Origin: Sinohyriopsis cumingii
Lineage: Eukaryota; Mollusca; Bivalvia; Unionida; Unionidae
Assembly (NCBI GenBank): GCA_028554795.2
Contig: CM068838.1
Coordinates: forward strand, 125,371,928-125,435,927
Direction of reading: 5' to 3'
DNA length: 64,000 nucleotides
Position 1 is the stretch's first letter. Each line of letters opens with the position of its first letter. Positions 35,246 to 45,399 of the stretch are shown one piece after another. The notes under the pieces are model-generated. The model was not told the origin of the DNA and did not search any database. It saw only the letters and a program-made list of their open reading frames with translations. The position numbers and the translations under genes are program-made.

Positions 35246-36805
35246 CCCCCCCCGAAAAAATAAATAATTGTCATATGACCTAATACATGTATGCATACGG
35301 TTACAATAGTTGCCAAAGATATGAGTAGTCAATCACTGCTCATCAGGCATATTGTGATCTACTTATGTTAGAATTTTCTTGTTACACTCAATCATTTGCT
35401 ATTAAAGTTTAAAATGTAATTATAAGGCTCTCCCTCTTAGCCTCTCTTTGGAGTGCACATCTTAGATGGCTTGACTATTAGGAGATCACCATTTCTGTTT
35501 TTGTATGTAAAGGTTATTTACATATTGCCTCAGTCAGATAGTTTCAAGACTTTAAGTACCTTGCCACTTCAGGAGGGATTGAAATTTGCCATCACACGGA
35601 CGTGATGGAAAACATGCATCGATCAAATGCGCGCCAAATTATAGTGTTGTGTACATATTAAAATCCTGTGTCTTAAATAAACCAAGTTCATCGTTTGGCA
35701 ATCTTGATTAGTAAATCATTAATCATTATCCTCGAATGGTTTTGTTTTCTGTCCATTTGTAATCTGGTTCTATATTTTAATAAGTTCCAGTGTCTTATAT
35801 AACGCTCCCAGAGATCTCGCTAGGATTTTAAAACAAGGAGTACAAGACTCCCAGTTTGGTAAAAATAGGAGTCCCACCATTAGAAGTTGCAGTCCCTTCT
35901 TTCCTATAAAATCAACACAGACGTGAGTGCATCTATTTTTAGATGGAGAGGTTTCTGTAATGTAACCACTCACTTTAATATAGCTTCATTACAATAGCCC
36001 ATTGACAGGATTGCAAATTTATGGTTTATTTATTTGTCTACGTCCTTGTAGTAATTTTAGGCAATGGTTAAAAGTATCTAATTTGCTGTTTTTTCCCCCC
36101 GTATTTTCGCAAATACGTGTCAAGTCGGAAAACATCTAAGACCTTAAAGCTCATATCGCGAATTCAACAACATAGCACTGTCCTCTACGTTTCTGGCCTA
36201 CATAATTTGCAGTTTGAAGTTAAATCTTTAATAAAATAATACCTTGGCTTTGCTTTCAATGATTTGTATATTTTTCTGAAAATATTTGCCCGATGATGTA
36301 CGAAAACAGACAATCTAAAAAAAACTGGTACATCCCAAATTAGCGAAGTCCGCCATTATTTCCCGTTAGGCCTACTGCTTCACTTTCAGTTTCAAACTAA
36401 TTTTATGACGAAATAGTGTACAAGAGGCAGTTAATATATATCCAGATCACCGATTCTAATCTTAAAAAACATGTTTGTATGTTTTATCATCAAAGGATAT
36501 CATGCAGGAAATTGATAGTTGCTACCTAACTCGAAAAAGGGTTAATGGTCAATCAGCTATCAAAACAAATGCTTGTGAATGGGCATGAGGTTGTTTGTCA
36601 ACGTAATTGATATCAAAACTTGGCCTAAGTACTGATCTGTTGATGAATACATTTCGCTACAAACACTAGAACTAACCGGGCTAAGGCGAGGGGCATTTTA
36701 AACAAAGTATGGTCAGTCAATGTACCTTTTAAATAGCTCTTGTTCGTCCATCAGAGTGATACTGAATTTTGTCAATCCAAGTAAGGATTTATTCCAAACA
36801 CTAAG
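35246..36805. other. No gene seen; 35690-35790 is a paralogue of 37455-37860
   Basis: TTTGGCAATCTTGATTAGTAAATC and the sequence after it at 35695-35790 return, diverged, at 37460-37545 and continue beyond the SINE at 37551-37799. The 35690 copy lacks the SINE. Confidence 0.5.
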
Positions 36806-36952
36806 CTAGGCATCACACACTTTCTTACACTTAGCTACTGTCCTATCCGAACTATCAATTCTAACAGCTTTAGTACTCTTCTGTATCTCGTTACAATCTT
36901 CGTAAGTTTGCCGTTTAACCCCAAAATACTTTTCCAAATTTAAGAATGGCAT
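36806..36952 (-). CDS. 48-residue ORF of unknown function
   Basis: The minus-strand frame starts at an ATG in context AAAATGCC (36950-36952) and ends at TAG (36806-36808). The product begins MPFLNLEKYFGVKRQ and is rich in Lys, Asp and Cys, with none of the low complexity of neighbouring open frames. It contains two Cys near its C-terminus (KCKKVCDA). No signal peptide or membrane segment. I do not recognise it. It could be a small gene, a first exon or a transposon fragment. Confidence 0.25.
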   Translation of the reverse strand: MPFLNLEKYFGVKRQTYEDCNEIQKSTKAVRIDSSDRTVAKCKKVCDA

Positions 36953-37064
36953 TTTGTCTAAGTCTCAACATATCTTGCTTCTCGTGCACTACTTATTCCG
37001 ATACATTCAGAAATGAACACAATAACGAAAGCTAAAGTTGTTTATTTGATGTACTTTTATAGAT

Positions 37065-37365
37065 GAACACATGTACATCTCAGGGTCTTTCTGACTCTGA
37101 ATTCAATCACTGTAAATGTCAGTACGTTTTCCCACCCGGCCGCCAGTTAAAGTCTTTGAACTGGCCGTCCAGCTATTGCATCATGTTCTTTTTGACGTAA
37201 TCTTATAATGGCAACATGTATGTACATCAAGGGGTCTTTCAGTCACTGAATTCTGTCATTGTAAATATTAGCACAGCTGATTGATCAACACATTTTCCAA
37301 CGAAGCAGGTGGCTGAAGCAGGACTGTCAAGTCTTTGAATTTGCCGCACACCTATTACATGCCTA
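37065..37365. repeat. Diverged tandem duplication, about 150 bp x 2
   Basis: ACATGTACATCTCAGGGTCTTTC... CTGAATTCAATCACTGTAAAT... AAGTCTTTGAACTGGCCG is followed by a second version (ACATCAAGGGGTCTTTCAG ... GAATTCTGTCATTGTAAAT ... AAGTCTTTGAATTTGCCG). Confidence 0.7.
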
Positions 37366-37550
37366 CGGAGGACTCCCGCCTCAGTGATTTTCTGAGTCCC
37401 AGATCAAAAATAGGCGTCCAAATACGCGTAATTAAGCGTTTCCGAGATCTATGTAAGAGGAATTCATCCTTTGGCAATCTCGATTAGTAAATCTTCAATT
37501 ATTATCATATTGTAAATAAGTATCTGGTATCGTTTTCCTTTATTGATTTT

Positions 37551-37799
37551 GGGGGCCCCGAGTGGCCGAGTGGTCTAAAGCGTTCTCCGTTACGGATCAC
37601 TGCCATCTCACCTCTGTTTGCGTTGGTTCGAGTCTCGGATTCAGCCAATGTGGGTATGTGAGAAAGCTTGCCAGTAGCTTCTCGTGGGTCGGTGGTTCTT
37701 CCCGGATATCTTCCGGGTTCTTCCTCCACCATTAATACTGGCCGCCATGCATAGCCTATCGTGTGCTGAAAATGGCTTTAAAGCCCACAACAGCAACAA
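37551..37799 (+). mobile_element. SINE family A, full length, with target duplication
   Basis: The head GGGGGCCCCGAGTGGCCGAG and GGTTCGAGTCTCGG T-loop block are tRNA-like. The tail ends AAAGCCCACAACAGCAACAA. Flanks CTTTATTGATTTT (from 37538) and CTTTATTGATTTT (from 37800) are perfect duplications of 13 bp. This is the best-preserved copy in the window. Confidence 0.93.
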
Positions 37800-37877
37800 C
37801 TTTATTGATTTTGTTATCTATCCGTTTGTAACCAGTTTCAAAATTCTTATTCATTTCAGCTGTAGATTAAAACTTTT

Positions 37878-38200
37878 AAAGTTCCATGTGAATCATCCTG
37901 AATTCTAGCTCAAAGTCCATTTTCATGTCTATGTTCGTTCCATTACTATGATATCTTCCTGGGTTAGGCTATTCCATGTCATTGTCCTTCTGGTTTCATG
38001 CTTTTATCGGTTGTACCTTGTTAAAGGTACTGTGAGCATGTTATTTTAAAATTCCATATGAATCATCAGAAATTCTAAATCCAAGTCATTTTCTATGTTT
38101 ATTCCATCACCAAGAAATTTTCTTTCCTGGGTTAGAAGATTCCATGTCAAAGTTCTTGTGGTTTCGTGGTTTTATGGTTTATAAGGTACTGGAAACGTGT
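37878..38200. repeat. Tandem duplication, about 165 bp x 2
   Basis: TTCCATGTGAATCATCCTGA... TTCCTGGGTTAGGCTATTCC returns as TTCCATATGAATCATCAGAA... TTCCTGGGTTAGAAGATTCC, each followed by a T/G-rich GGTTTCATGCTTTTATCGGT-like segment. Confidence 0.75.
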
Positions 38201-38595
38201 TGAAATCCAAATTATACCCCTCCGACCCTCCTGACGGATGGGTCTTTTGTTGTAAATTCAGATTCCAATTGACGATTCTGCTCACACTGGTAATGTACGA
38301 AAGAATGCCACCACTCCAGACGGGTAATCGGAGTCCTGGGTACATGCCCGTTTTGAACAATGGTCACTCCCCGGGGCGGCTATGTGGGAGGCGCTGTCTA
38401 CGTCTGATTACAATAACGGCATTTCGCCCACATCTTGTGACGAGAACAGGTGAAGGTAATGAAAGTGAACCGCCGTTATTTATAGTGGAAGAGCGGATCG
38501 AAACGGATTAAGTGTTTTCACCAATATAAACACGCGTTACAAAATTCAGTCACAGTGCGGAGTCTGTCTTCCAGTCCAAAGAGAGCTGCATGTAA
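38201..38595. other. Unassigned; overlapping short open frames
   Basis: A 104-codon plus-strand frame at 38197-38511 and a shorter minus frame overlap and show no domain. Base composition is less AT-rich than the surroundings, like the following 10 kb, so this may be the left part of the decayed DNA element. Confidence 0.3.
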
Positions 38596-39111
38596 CGTGA
38601 CATTCCCTATATAGATGAGCAAGAATTTGTTCCAGTACCAGTACCTTCACCACATTGTTATTCTTTACCACACGTCGAGGATTTTAAACAGAGACAGAAA
38701 GAAGAACTGGAGAAATTTTTACAACAGTAAAAAGAAGCAGAACAAGCTTTTCTCATTCAACAGCAACAACGAGAAGAAGAGGCAAGAAGGAAACGACAAG
38801 AAGAAGAAGAAAAAGAAGATACACAGAAGAAACAAGATCTAAGAGAGAAGAAGGACGATGGAAGTCAAACGGTGACGGTACTCTTAGACATTTTGGCAGA
38901 GGTAAGGAGCCTGAAACAAATGTATCAGACTCCTTTACTACGATTCAAGAGAAAAAGACATTCCCGAGCCAAACAGCCCATCCCTGTTACTACGCCTAAG
39001 ATACCCACCCTAGTGATTTCTACCAAATCATCGATAGAAGCCAGTCCAGAAGTAGGCCTTGGCCGTGGTAAAGACTTAAGGCAGATAAAGCGGATCACGT
39101 CCGGTTCCTGA
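38596..39111 (+). pseudogene. Coiled-coil ORF followed by a histone-type 3' end
   Basis: One frame runs from after TAA (38593-38595) to TGA (39109-39111), about 171 codons, broken once by TAA at 38728-38730. The N-terminal part has EFVPVPVPSPH. The middle is a highly charged coiled-coil (KQRQKEELEKFLQQ, then QQQQREEEARRKRQEEEE). The C-terminal third is basic with Pro/Thr/Ser and ends KRITSGS. No start codon is obvious, so the 5' end may be spliced or lost. No known domain is recognised. It is followed after 52 bases by a consensus histone-type stem-loop. Its neighbours, a zinc-knuckle ORF and a family B polymerase, suggest it belonged to a mobile DNA element or integrated virus. Confidence 0.45.
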
Positions 39112-39154
39112 GTTGTTGTTTTTTTTTTATAAACAAAAATAATTTTTTTAATAA

Positions 39155-39208
39155 ACACCCAATGGTCCTTTTCAGGGCCACCCACTTCTCTCGAAAAGAG
39201 ATATTCAT
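39155..39208 (+). promoter_or_regulatory. Histone-type 3' stem-loop with purine downstream element
   Basis: At 39164-39179 GGTCCT-TTTC-AGGGCC forms a six-pair stem (one G.U) and a four-base loop, preceded by CACCCAAT and followed by ACCCA. Every position fits the metazoan replication-dependent histone consensus GGYYYU-UHHH-ARRRCC-ACCCA. Thirteen bases later GAAAAGAGA resembles the histone downstream element bound by U7 snRNA. It lies 52 bases after the stop of the coiled-coil ORF on the same strand, the spacing seen in histone genes. No histone gene is present here. Confidence 0.75.
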
Positions 39209-39459
39209 TTTGCCAAAATTAATTAAAACTCAAAATCCCTTTTCGCCTATGATGTACGTGTGAATGCGTGAGTGTAGATCCTTAATCTAGAAACACAGAA
39301 CCAAGAGAAACTTACGTTTTCTGTCTGGTCTATTCTGGTAAAAATTTACAATCCAATTCACAACACTTTAAAAAGTTCATAGACTTCTTCTGTGTCTTTG
39401 TTCACTCTCTCTGTTTTTTAAATTTCTTCACTTTCACTGGTTTTTCCTCCTATTCTTTC
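39209..39459. other. Spacer between stem-loop and convergent ORF
   Basis: No coding feature. The minus-strand ORF that follows converges on this spacer. Confidence 0.4.
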
Positions 39460-39930
39460 TCACTTTCTCCTAGCTTCCTTCCTTTTTGTTCTTCTTCTCT
39501 TTCTGGACGTGTCTGGGTTCTTCCATTGGAGAGGGTACCTCTTCTTCCTGTTCTGAACCCCACTCTGCCTCTTGCTCCTGATGTTTTTTTTTAGGCCATT
39601 CTGAAGAAGAATGTCGTTTCTCTTGTCAATGATAACAAGTATCTTGACTTTTGTCTCTTCTGACACCTGTCTTGCTTTTTTGACGGTCTGGACACTCTGA
39701 AGCCCAACGCCCTTTCTTCTTACAGATATAGCAAGTATCTTGACTTTTATCTCGAAAGGAGGGGGAGTAGTCCATCGGCTTGTCTGAAGAAAACTTATGA
39801 CCCCTCGCAAAGCTCTGATCAGAAGTTCGATCTGTGTGGGCTCTTCCATCGTTCTGGTCGATTTGAGAGTGAAATGAATACTGGAAGGGAAGACACTTAC
39901 CCTTTATATATAAACTGGTCTGACATGAAT
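39460..39930 (-). pseudogene. Degraded zinc-knuckle protein
   Basis: In one minus-strand frame (about 39910 down to 39630) a basic, Ser-rich segment leads to DKSQDTCYICKKKGRWASEC, a CX2CX4(R for H)X4C knuckle. A tandem copy starts DKSQDTCYH and hits a TGA where the second Cys would be. An overlapping frame reaches 39460 and is very Lys/Arg-rich. The repeated DKSQDTCY shows a duplication of the knuckle unit. The knuckle His is replaced by Arg and the second knuckle is broken. It may have been a nucleic-acid-binding or gag-like protein. It is transcribed away from the polymerase gene. Confidence 0.45.
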
Positions 39931-39945
39931 ATATAGGGGACCATG
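39896..39945. promoter_or_regulatory. Putative divergent TATA-type promoter
   Basis: CCCTTTATATATAAACTGG contains a TATATAAA-type box on both strands (about 39902-39913), and a further GAATATATAGGGG lies at 39928. It sits between the minus-strand zinc-knuckle ORF and the plus-strand polymerase ORF, so it could drive both. Confidence 0.35.
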
Positions 39946-39964
39946 GCGTTTAAAATGTAGTCAT

Positions 39965-41830
39965 TTGACTTTTTGCAGTCAAGATGAAACGATCTCGTCA
40001 TTTTTTGGAGAAAGAAAGAGGCAGAAATGTGGTTTATCGCCTCGCACAGTAGCTGAAGTCCTGGCAAAAAGTTCTGCCAGTGATTTTGATGATGACATGA
40101 GTGAGCTAGAATCTAGACCCAGAGAGTCTGCACCCAATCAAAGTTCACCACCATTAGTAAATCCTGAAAAGTGCTACCATATTCGAGAGACGAAAATGCG
40201 CTCATCTAGAAAATTTAGATCTACGGCCTGCACGTACACGGTGAAGTTTAAAGATGTTAAGTCTGATGTACCATTACAGAAAGCAGAACATTTCATCACC
40301 GAGGTGTGGGATTCTTTGTTACCCACACTGAAACGACAATGTGAAGCCAAAGAAGATGATCGATTGAGACTTTCCATTCATCACGACAGCTTGAAGTCCA
40401 CCGTTTGGACGAGTTTAGCAGCCAGGCAGAACTGTCACCTTCCAAAGTCATCGACAAGATTCAACACGTGCAACAATCCAACGACAAGTTTCACATCACC
40501 GATGGAAAAGTGACACTGTTCATGATCCACGTTTCTCTTCCACAACGAACAGGACGCAAAGGGTGCTACTGGTGGACGAACTTCGCAGCACCAAAAAGAG
40601 TCTCGTTCGAGTTAACAACCTTCAAGACAAGATGTGTTTAGCCGGGACCATCGTGGTGGGACGAACGTACGCCGACAAGAATGGAAAAATGGAAAAGAGC
40701 TTAGGAAACAATGCAAAAATCGAGCCAGGCCAAACAACGAGGAAAATCAGAATTCCTGTTACAGCAAGAGGGGTTATCAAAAGACACGCCCTGTGGCATT
40801 CCTGAAATGCAAAAATTGCAAGACGTCTTGACTCCACGCTACACCTTGAAAGCAGACCCTCAAAAAGTGTGCGGACCTCTGTTGTTTCGAGGCAAATATT
40901 TCGAAGACGGAAAATACATTCACGTCTATCATCAAAATGAACATTTCGATGACATTACTAGTACTGAACCATTCATGGGATACAGTTATTACTGTGAGAA
41001 ATGTGACTATGGCTATAACAATCGAGAGCAACACAAACATTTTGGATCGAAATGTTAGGGATGTTTGTCCTCTCAATCCTGTCTAGACGAAGGACAAGTA
41101 CGAGTTCATTGCCCTGCTTGTCAGCGCACTTTTGTCAGCTCCGCATGCTACCAACAGCATCTAAAGACGCAAGGTTCACAGAAGAAAAGTGCTTGTCAAC
41201 TCAAGCGATTGTGCTCTACTCGTGGACAAGGCATATGTACCAATAGTGCCAAGGCACACGTATGTTCAGGAAAAGAAACCATGTCACTTTTGTCACCGAA
41301 TCGTAGACATGCAACACGAATGCTACATTTAAAAATATCATTCCAAACGTCAAGAGGAAAACGATGACCAGAAGAAAGGCAATTTCGTCTTTTTCGATTT
41401 CGAAAGCATGCAAGAGGCCGGCATTCATATTCCTAATTTCTGTGTTGCTCATCCAGCGTGCGATAAATGCATCCCAGAGCCTATCTTTAGTCATCGTCCT
41501 CAATGTAGCAAGATTCCTGGAGGACATGAACAATCTTTCGAGGATCGAACACACTAGCCGATTTCGCCCAATGTATCTTAGGCCCCATCGACAAAACGTG
41601 GACCCAAGAGGAAATCGAACGTTACAGAGATTGTCATCGCCATGCCACATTGATGGCTCAAAATTTATCTGGATACGATGGGCAATTTCTTTTGAGGTAC
41701 TATACGGAACAAAGTACCGAACGCTCCAAAGTGACTTTGAACTGAGTCAACATCATTTCCATGCAAGTGGGACAAGTGCAGTTTCAAGATTCGATGAGAT
41801 ACTTGGCCATGCCTTTGAGTCGAATGCCTA
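39965..41830 (+). pseudogene. Family B DNA polymerase (Polinton/adintovirus type), N-terminal part, broken
   Basis: The plus-strand sequence reads as the N-terminal and exonuclease portion of the large polymerase ORF found in Polinton/Maverick-like elements and related animal DNA viruses (DNA_pol_B_2 group). In order I see a variable N-terminus, a Cys/His-rich block near 40990-41275 (YYCEKCDYGY, VHCPACQRTF), the exonuclease I motif FFDFES near 41395 and the exonuclease II block NLSGYDGQF near 41660. The frame changes many times and stops occur in each frame, so it is a dead gene. It is split at 41830 by a LINE. In its family the enzyme copies the element's own linear DNA from a protein primer. 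Confidence 0.7.
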
Positions 41831-42663
41831 ACATTAAATTCACACAGTCAGTACGAAACCTAGGTGTTACTCTGGACAGTACTCTCACATTGCACCAGCA
41901 TGTCATGTTCATATACAACGCTGCATATCTTGAGCTGAGGCGCATCAGCTCCATTCGCAAATAACTTTCAGCTGATGCCATTAAAACACTTGTGTTCATT
42001 AGTACTTTCAAGACTGGAATATTGTAACTCAATTCTGGTTCTCTCTGGTTTATCTCAATATCTATCCCAGAAACTTAAAAAAAAAGTTCAAAACACAGCT
42101 GCTCGGATCAAACTTAAAGTACCACGATCAGAGCACACCTCCCCGCTGCCCTGTACCCTACACTGGATATCCATTCGAGCCAGAATCAAACACAAAATTT
42201 TATCTCTGTGCTACCTTTCACTGATGGACTCCAGTCCAACATACCTATCCGACCTCAACCATGTGTACACTCCAGCAACATATTTACGCTCCTCTTCTGA
42301 CAATCGTATACTCGTTATTCCCACTATGAAAACGAAGTCATATTGACAGGGTTCTTTTGCATACCATGGCCCAGCAACGTGGAATGTATTGCCCACTAGG
42401 CATAGACACAAAGTCACAGTGATCCCAATTCAAGAGTGCACTTCAAACTCACTTATTTCGACTGCATGAACAAACTAAAATACCTAATAAGGTCTCGTAC
42501 TTAAATATTCTCAGCATGTTTTTTATGTTTTCTAATTTCATGGTGTTTGTTTTTTTTTTGTAATCATATCATTATATGATTTTTCATGTTATAGGTGTTG
42601 TCTAATGTTGTAAAGAGCTTATAGCTTCTAACGATTAGGCGCTATACAAAGTCCTCATTATTA

Positions 42664-42704
<41 letters not shown>
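41831..42704 (+). mobile_element. L2-like LINE 3' end inserted in the polymerase pseudogene
   Basis: It begins with RT C-terminal text (VRNLGVTLDSTLTLHQHV), continues with LEYCNSIL, QNTAARIKL, LHWISIRARIKHKIL and a WNVLP-type end, then a 3' region with GGCGCTATACAAAG and an (ATT)n tail to 42704. Several indels and stops are present. The polymerase text stops at GAATGCCTA (41830) and resumes AAACGTTTGGAATG (42705), so the boundaries are exact to a few bases and the insertion caused almost no target loss. Confidence 0.88.
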
Positions 42705-42706
<2 letters not shown>

Positions 42707-44010
42707 AACGTTTGGAATGACAGATATGGTCAAAGGTTATTTTCCACACTTTTTCAATACCGAAGCTAATCAACACGCCGTTCTACCCCATTTGCCTGAG
42801 GATCACTACCACGACCCCGACAAGATGCACACCGATCAACGAAAAGCTTTCTACACTTGGTACCAGACTCACGCTTCGGACCCCTTCGACTTTCAGGAAG
42901 AAATGCTAAAGTATTATCGTTCCGAAGTGGATATTTTATGGCTTTGCTGTGGAAAATATCGAGAAATGTTCATGGAACACGGACAGATCGGTCTTTTGAA
43001 AGAAGCCTGCACCATCGCCAAAGCGTGTTCCTTAGTGTACCGCCAATGATTCATGCCCGAAAACACCCTGGATGTCATCAGCAATCAAACGACGAACTTT
43101 GTCAAACGTCAATATTCGATCAAAGCCCTACGCTGGGTACATTACTTGTGCGACAAGGAAGACAAATATATTTAACATGCCCGCAACGGAGGAGGCGAAA
43201 CGACCATCGGAAAGTATTCGGTGGATGGCTGAGACTTAGAAAACCCCAAGATCGTGAACGAGTTTAACGGATGCTTATTTCACGGATGTCCCCTTTGCTA
43301 CCCTCAACGTGAAACTAAAACTTAGTTTTTACAACGAATCATGGAAGACTTGTACAAGGCCACTTGTCAGCGACGCTTGAAGTTAGAACACCAATGGTAC
43401 CAAGTGGTGGAAATGTGGGAACACGAGTATCATCACCGTTTGGAAACCGATCCCGAGTTTAAACGCACCGTGGAACTTTACAAGCTGGTGGACCCTCTGA
43501 ACCCACGGGACAGTTTTTACGGAGGACAGACAAATGGCAGCTGTTTACTCTACCAAGCCGACGAGGAGAAAGGAGAAGAGATCAAATACTTGGACGTGTG
43601 TTCCCTGTATCCTTACGTATGCAAATATTGTTTCTTTCCCTCAGGGCATCCGCAATTGATGACCGAACACAACGACCTGTATAACATTCGATGATACGAA
43701 GGAAAGATCAAGTGCAAAGTCATGCCTCCCAAGGACTTGTACCATCCCGTCTTACCTCACCATTACCAAGGAAAAATGATGTTTCCCTTGTACCGTACTT
43801 GTACAGAGACGTGCAGCCAAGACCTACCTTGTCAGCACACACAGGAAGAACGCGCCTTGACGGGAACGTAGGTCAGCGTGGAATTGTTTAAAGCTCTGGA
43901 CGTGGGATACCAGCTGTTAGAAGTGTACGAAATTTACCACTTTCCCAAGACAATAAAAAACCACAAGGGTGACCAAACTCAGAAAGACATTTTCGCAGAC
44001 TATGTGGATA
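42705..44010 (+). pseudogene. Family B DNA polymerase, middle part, broken
   Basis: It continues directly from the part before the LINE. GYFPHFFNTEANQ is followed by the exonuclease III region (YYRSEVDIL, with Glu where Asp is usual), MEDLYKATCQRR, LDPRDSF-like DPLNPRDSFYGG and the palm motif A region YLDVCSLYPYVCKY with its Asp. Later text ends near KDIFADYVDS, where an I-like LINE begins. The C-terminal half of the palm, with the DTDS-type motif C, is not found on the far side of the LINE. At least seven stops or shifts lie in 42705-44010. Confidence 0.75.
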
Positions 44011-45073
44011 GTTAGTTAGTCTAGCGAGGAGGCCTCGCCATTTTTATCATAGACAACCTGCCAAATATAATACTAGTTGACATAACACCAACACCAGGGA
44101 GCAATGAGGCATTTGAAATTCAGTCCCTAATAGTTCAAACGGGAAGGGTTAATATTCAAATCTGTAATATATACGACCCGGGGGGAAACGCTCATGTATC
44201 CAATCTGACCACCTAAAGACAAATTACTAAGCATAAATTAGAAGACCATATTGTCATCTGTGGATACTTTAATGCTCACAACGAGCGGGTGGGGGGTAGT
44301 AGGACAGACAAAAGAGGCGGGTTGGCTGAGGCATGGGCTGCAGAATCCAACCTGACCATCCTCAGTGATGGGACAAAAACACGTCTCAACCCGGTGGATG
44401 GAACTCTGTCTGCTATCGACCTAACTATATGCTCTCCAAATTGAGCACAAATGATTGTCTTGGGGTTGATCAGACTGACTTGCTTGGCAGTGACTACTTT
44501 CCAATCGTGATCACTCTGCAGATGACAGTCCAACATAACCCCAACAAAAACATACCTACTATGGAAATACGACAGTGCTGATTGGGGAACATTTAGGGAA
44601 CAACTAACTAACAACTAACAAACAAAAATACCAATAGCTTAGAAAAAGAGGATATAAATATTTTTTAAGAAAATATAATTAATGCTATACAAATGGCGGC
44701 AACTACCAACATACCTAAAACCAGTGGCACAAAAGTACCCTGGTGGAACCATCTATGCAAACAGGTTCATAAAGGAAAAAGACAGGCACTTAAAAATTTT
44801 AAACGATCAGGCAATTCCATAGACTTTACAACTTATAAAGAAAAGGAAAATGAAAACTTTATAGATGTAAAAAAAAAAACAACATTTCAGCAGGATAAAG
44901 AAAAATCATGACAAAATTACTGCTCAAAATCAATATTAGGACTAGTTCTAAAAAAGGTTGGGATAAGATCTGATCAATTAGAGGAAAAACAGTGAATACC
45001 ACTCCCAACATAGCAGGTGCACTCACAAATAAGGAAAAGGCAGACAAACTAGACAAACATTTATCAGCTATGT

Positions 45074-45399
45074 GATGTGATGTGATGTGATATGATTTTG
45101 ATTTTTTACGTAGTTTTAACAATTTTTCAGTCATATCGCTACGATGTCTGCAATGTGCCAGTTTGTAGTGATGTCTAGCACTGGGGCATCATGCCGCAGA
45201 CATGTAGCATCATGTCCCACCCAGTCACATTATCCTTACACCAGGCCGACCAGTCCTAACACTAACCTCTTAATGCTGAACGCCAAGCGAGGCAGCTGTT
45301 ATTACCATTTTTGTATCTCTGATAAGACTCGGCCGGGGATCGAACCCACGACCTCCTGCATTCGAGGCGGACGCTCTAACCACTAGGCCACCGGAGCGG
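45074..45399 (-). mobile_element. SINE family B inside the I-like LINE
   Basis: Full-length minus-strand copy. The tRNA-like head is GCTCCGGTGGCCTAGTGGTT with GGGTTCGATCCCCGGCC, and the tail is a degenerate TGTGA repeat at 45074-45092. LINE text is continuous across it (KADKLDKHLSA before, NLNHPPAFQQH after). Confidence 0.9.

Noticed and set aside
37551..37640. tRNA gene (GCCGAGTGGTCTAAAG with GGTTCGAGTCTCGG)
   Set aside because: It is the head of SINE family A. It has a SINE body and tail and a 13-bp target duplication, and the acceptor stem does not close.
39130..39190. The stem-loop as part of a real histone gene
   Set aside because: No histone fold or histone tail sequence is present upstream in any frame. 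The nearest ORF on that strand is a coiled-coil protein.
45330..45399. Minus-strand tRNA-like sequence (GTGGCCTAGTGGTT, GGGTTCGATCCCCGG)
   Set aside because: It is the head of SINE family B, present with the same body at five other places in the window.
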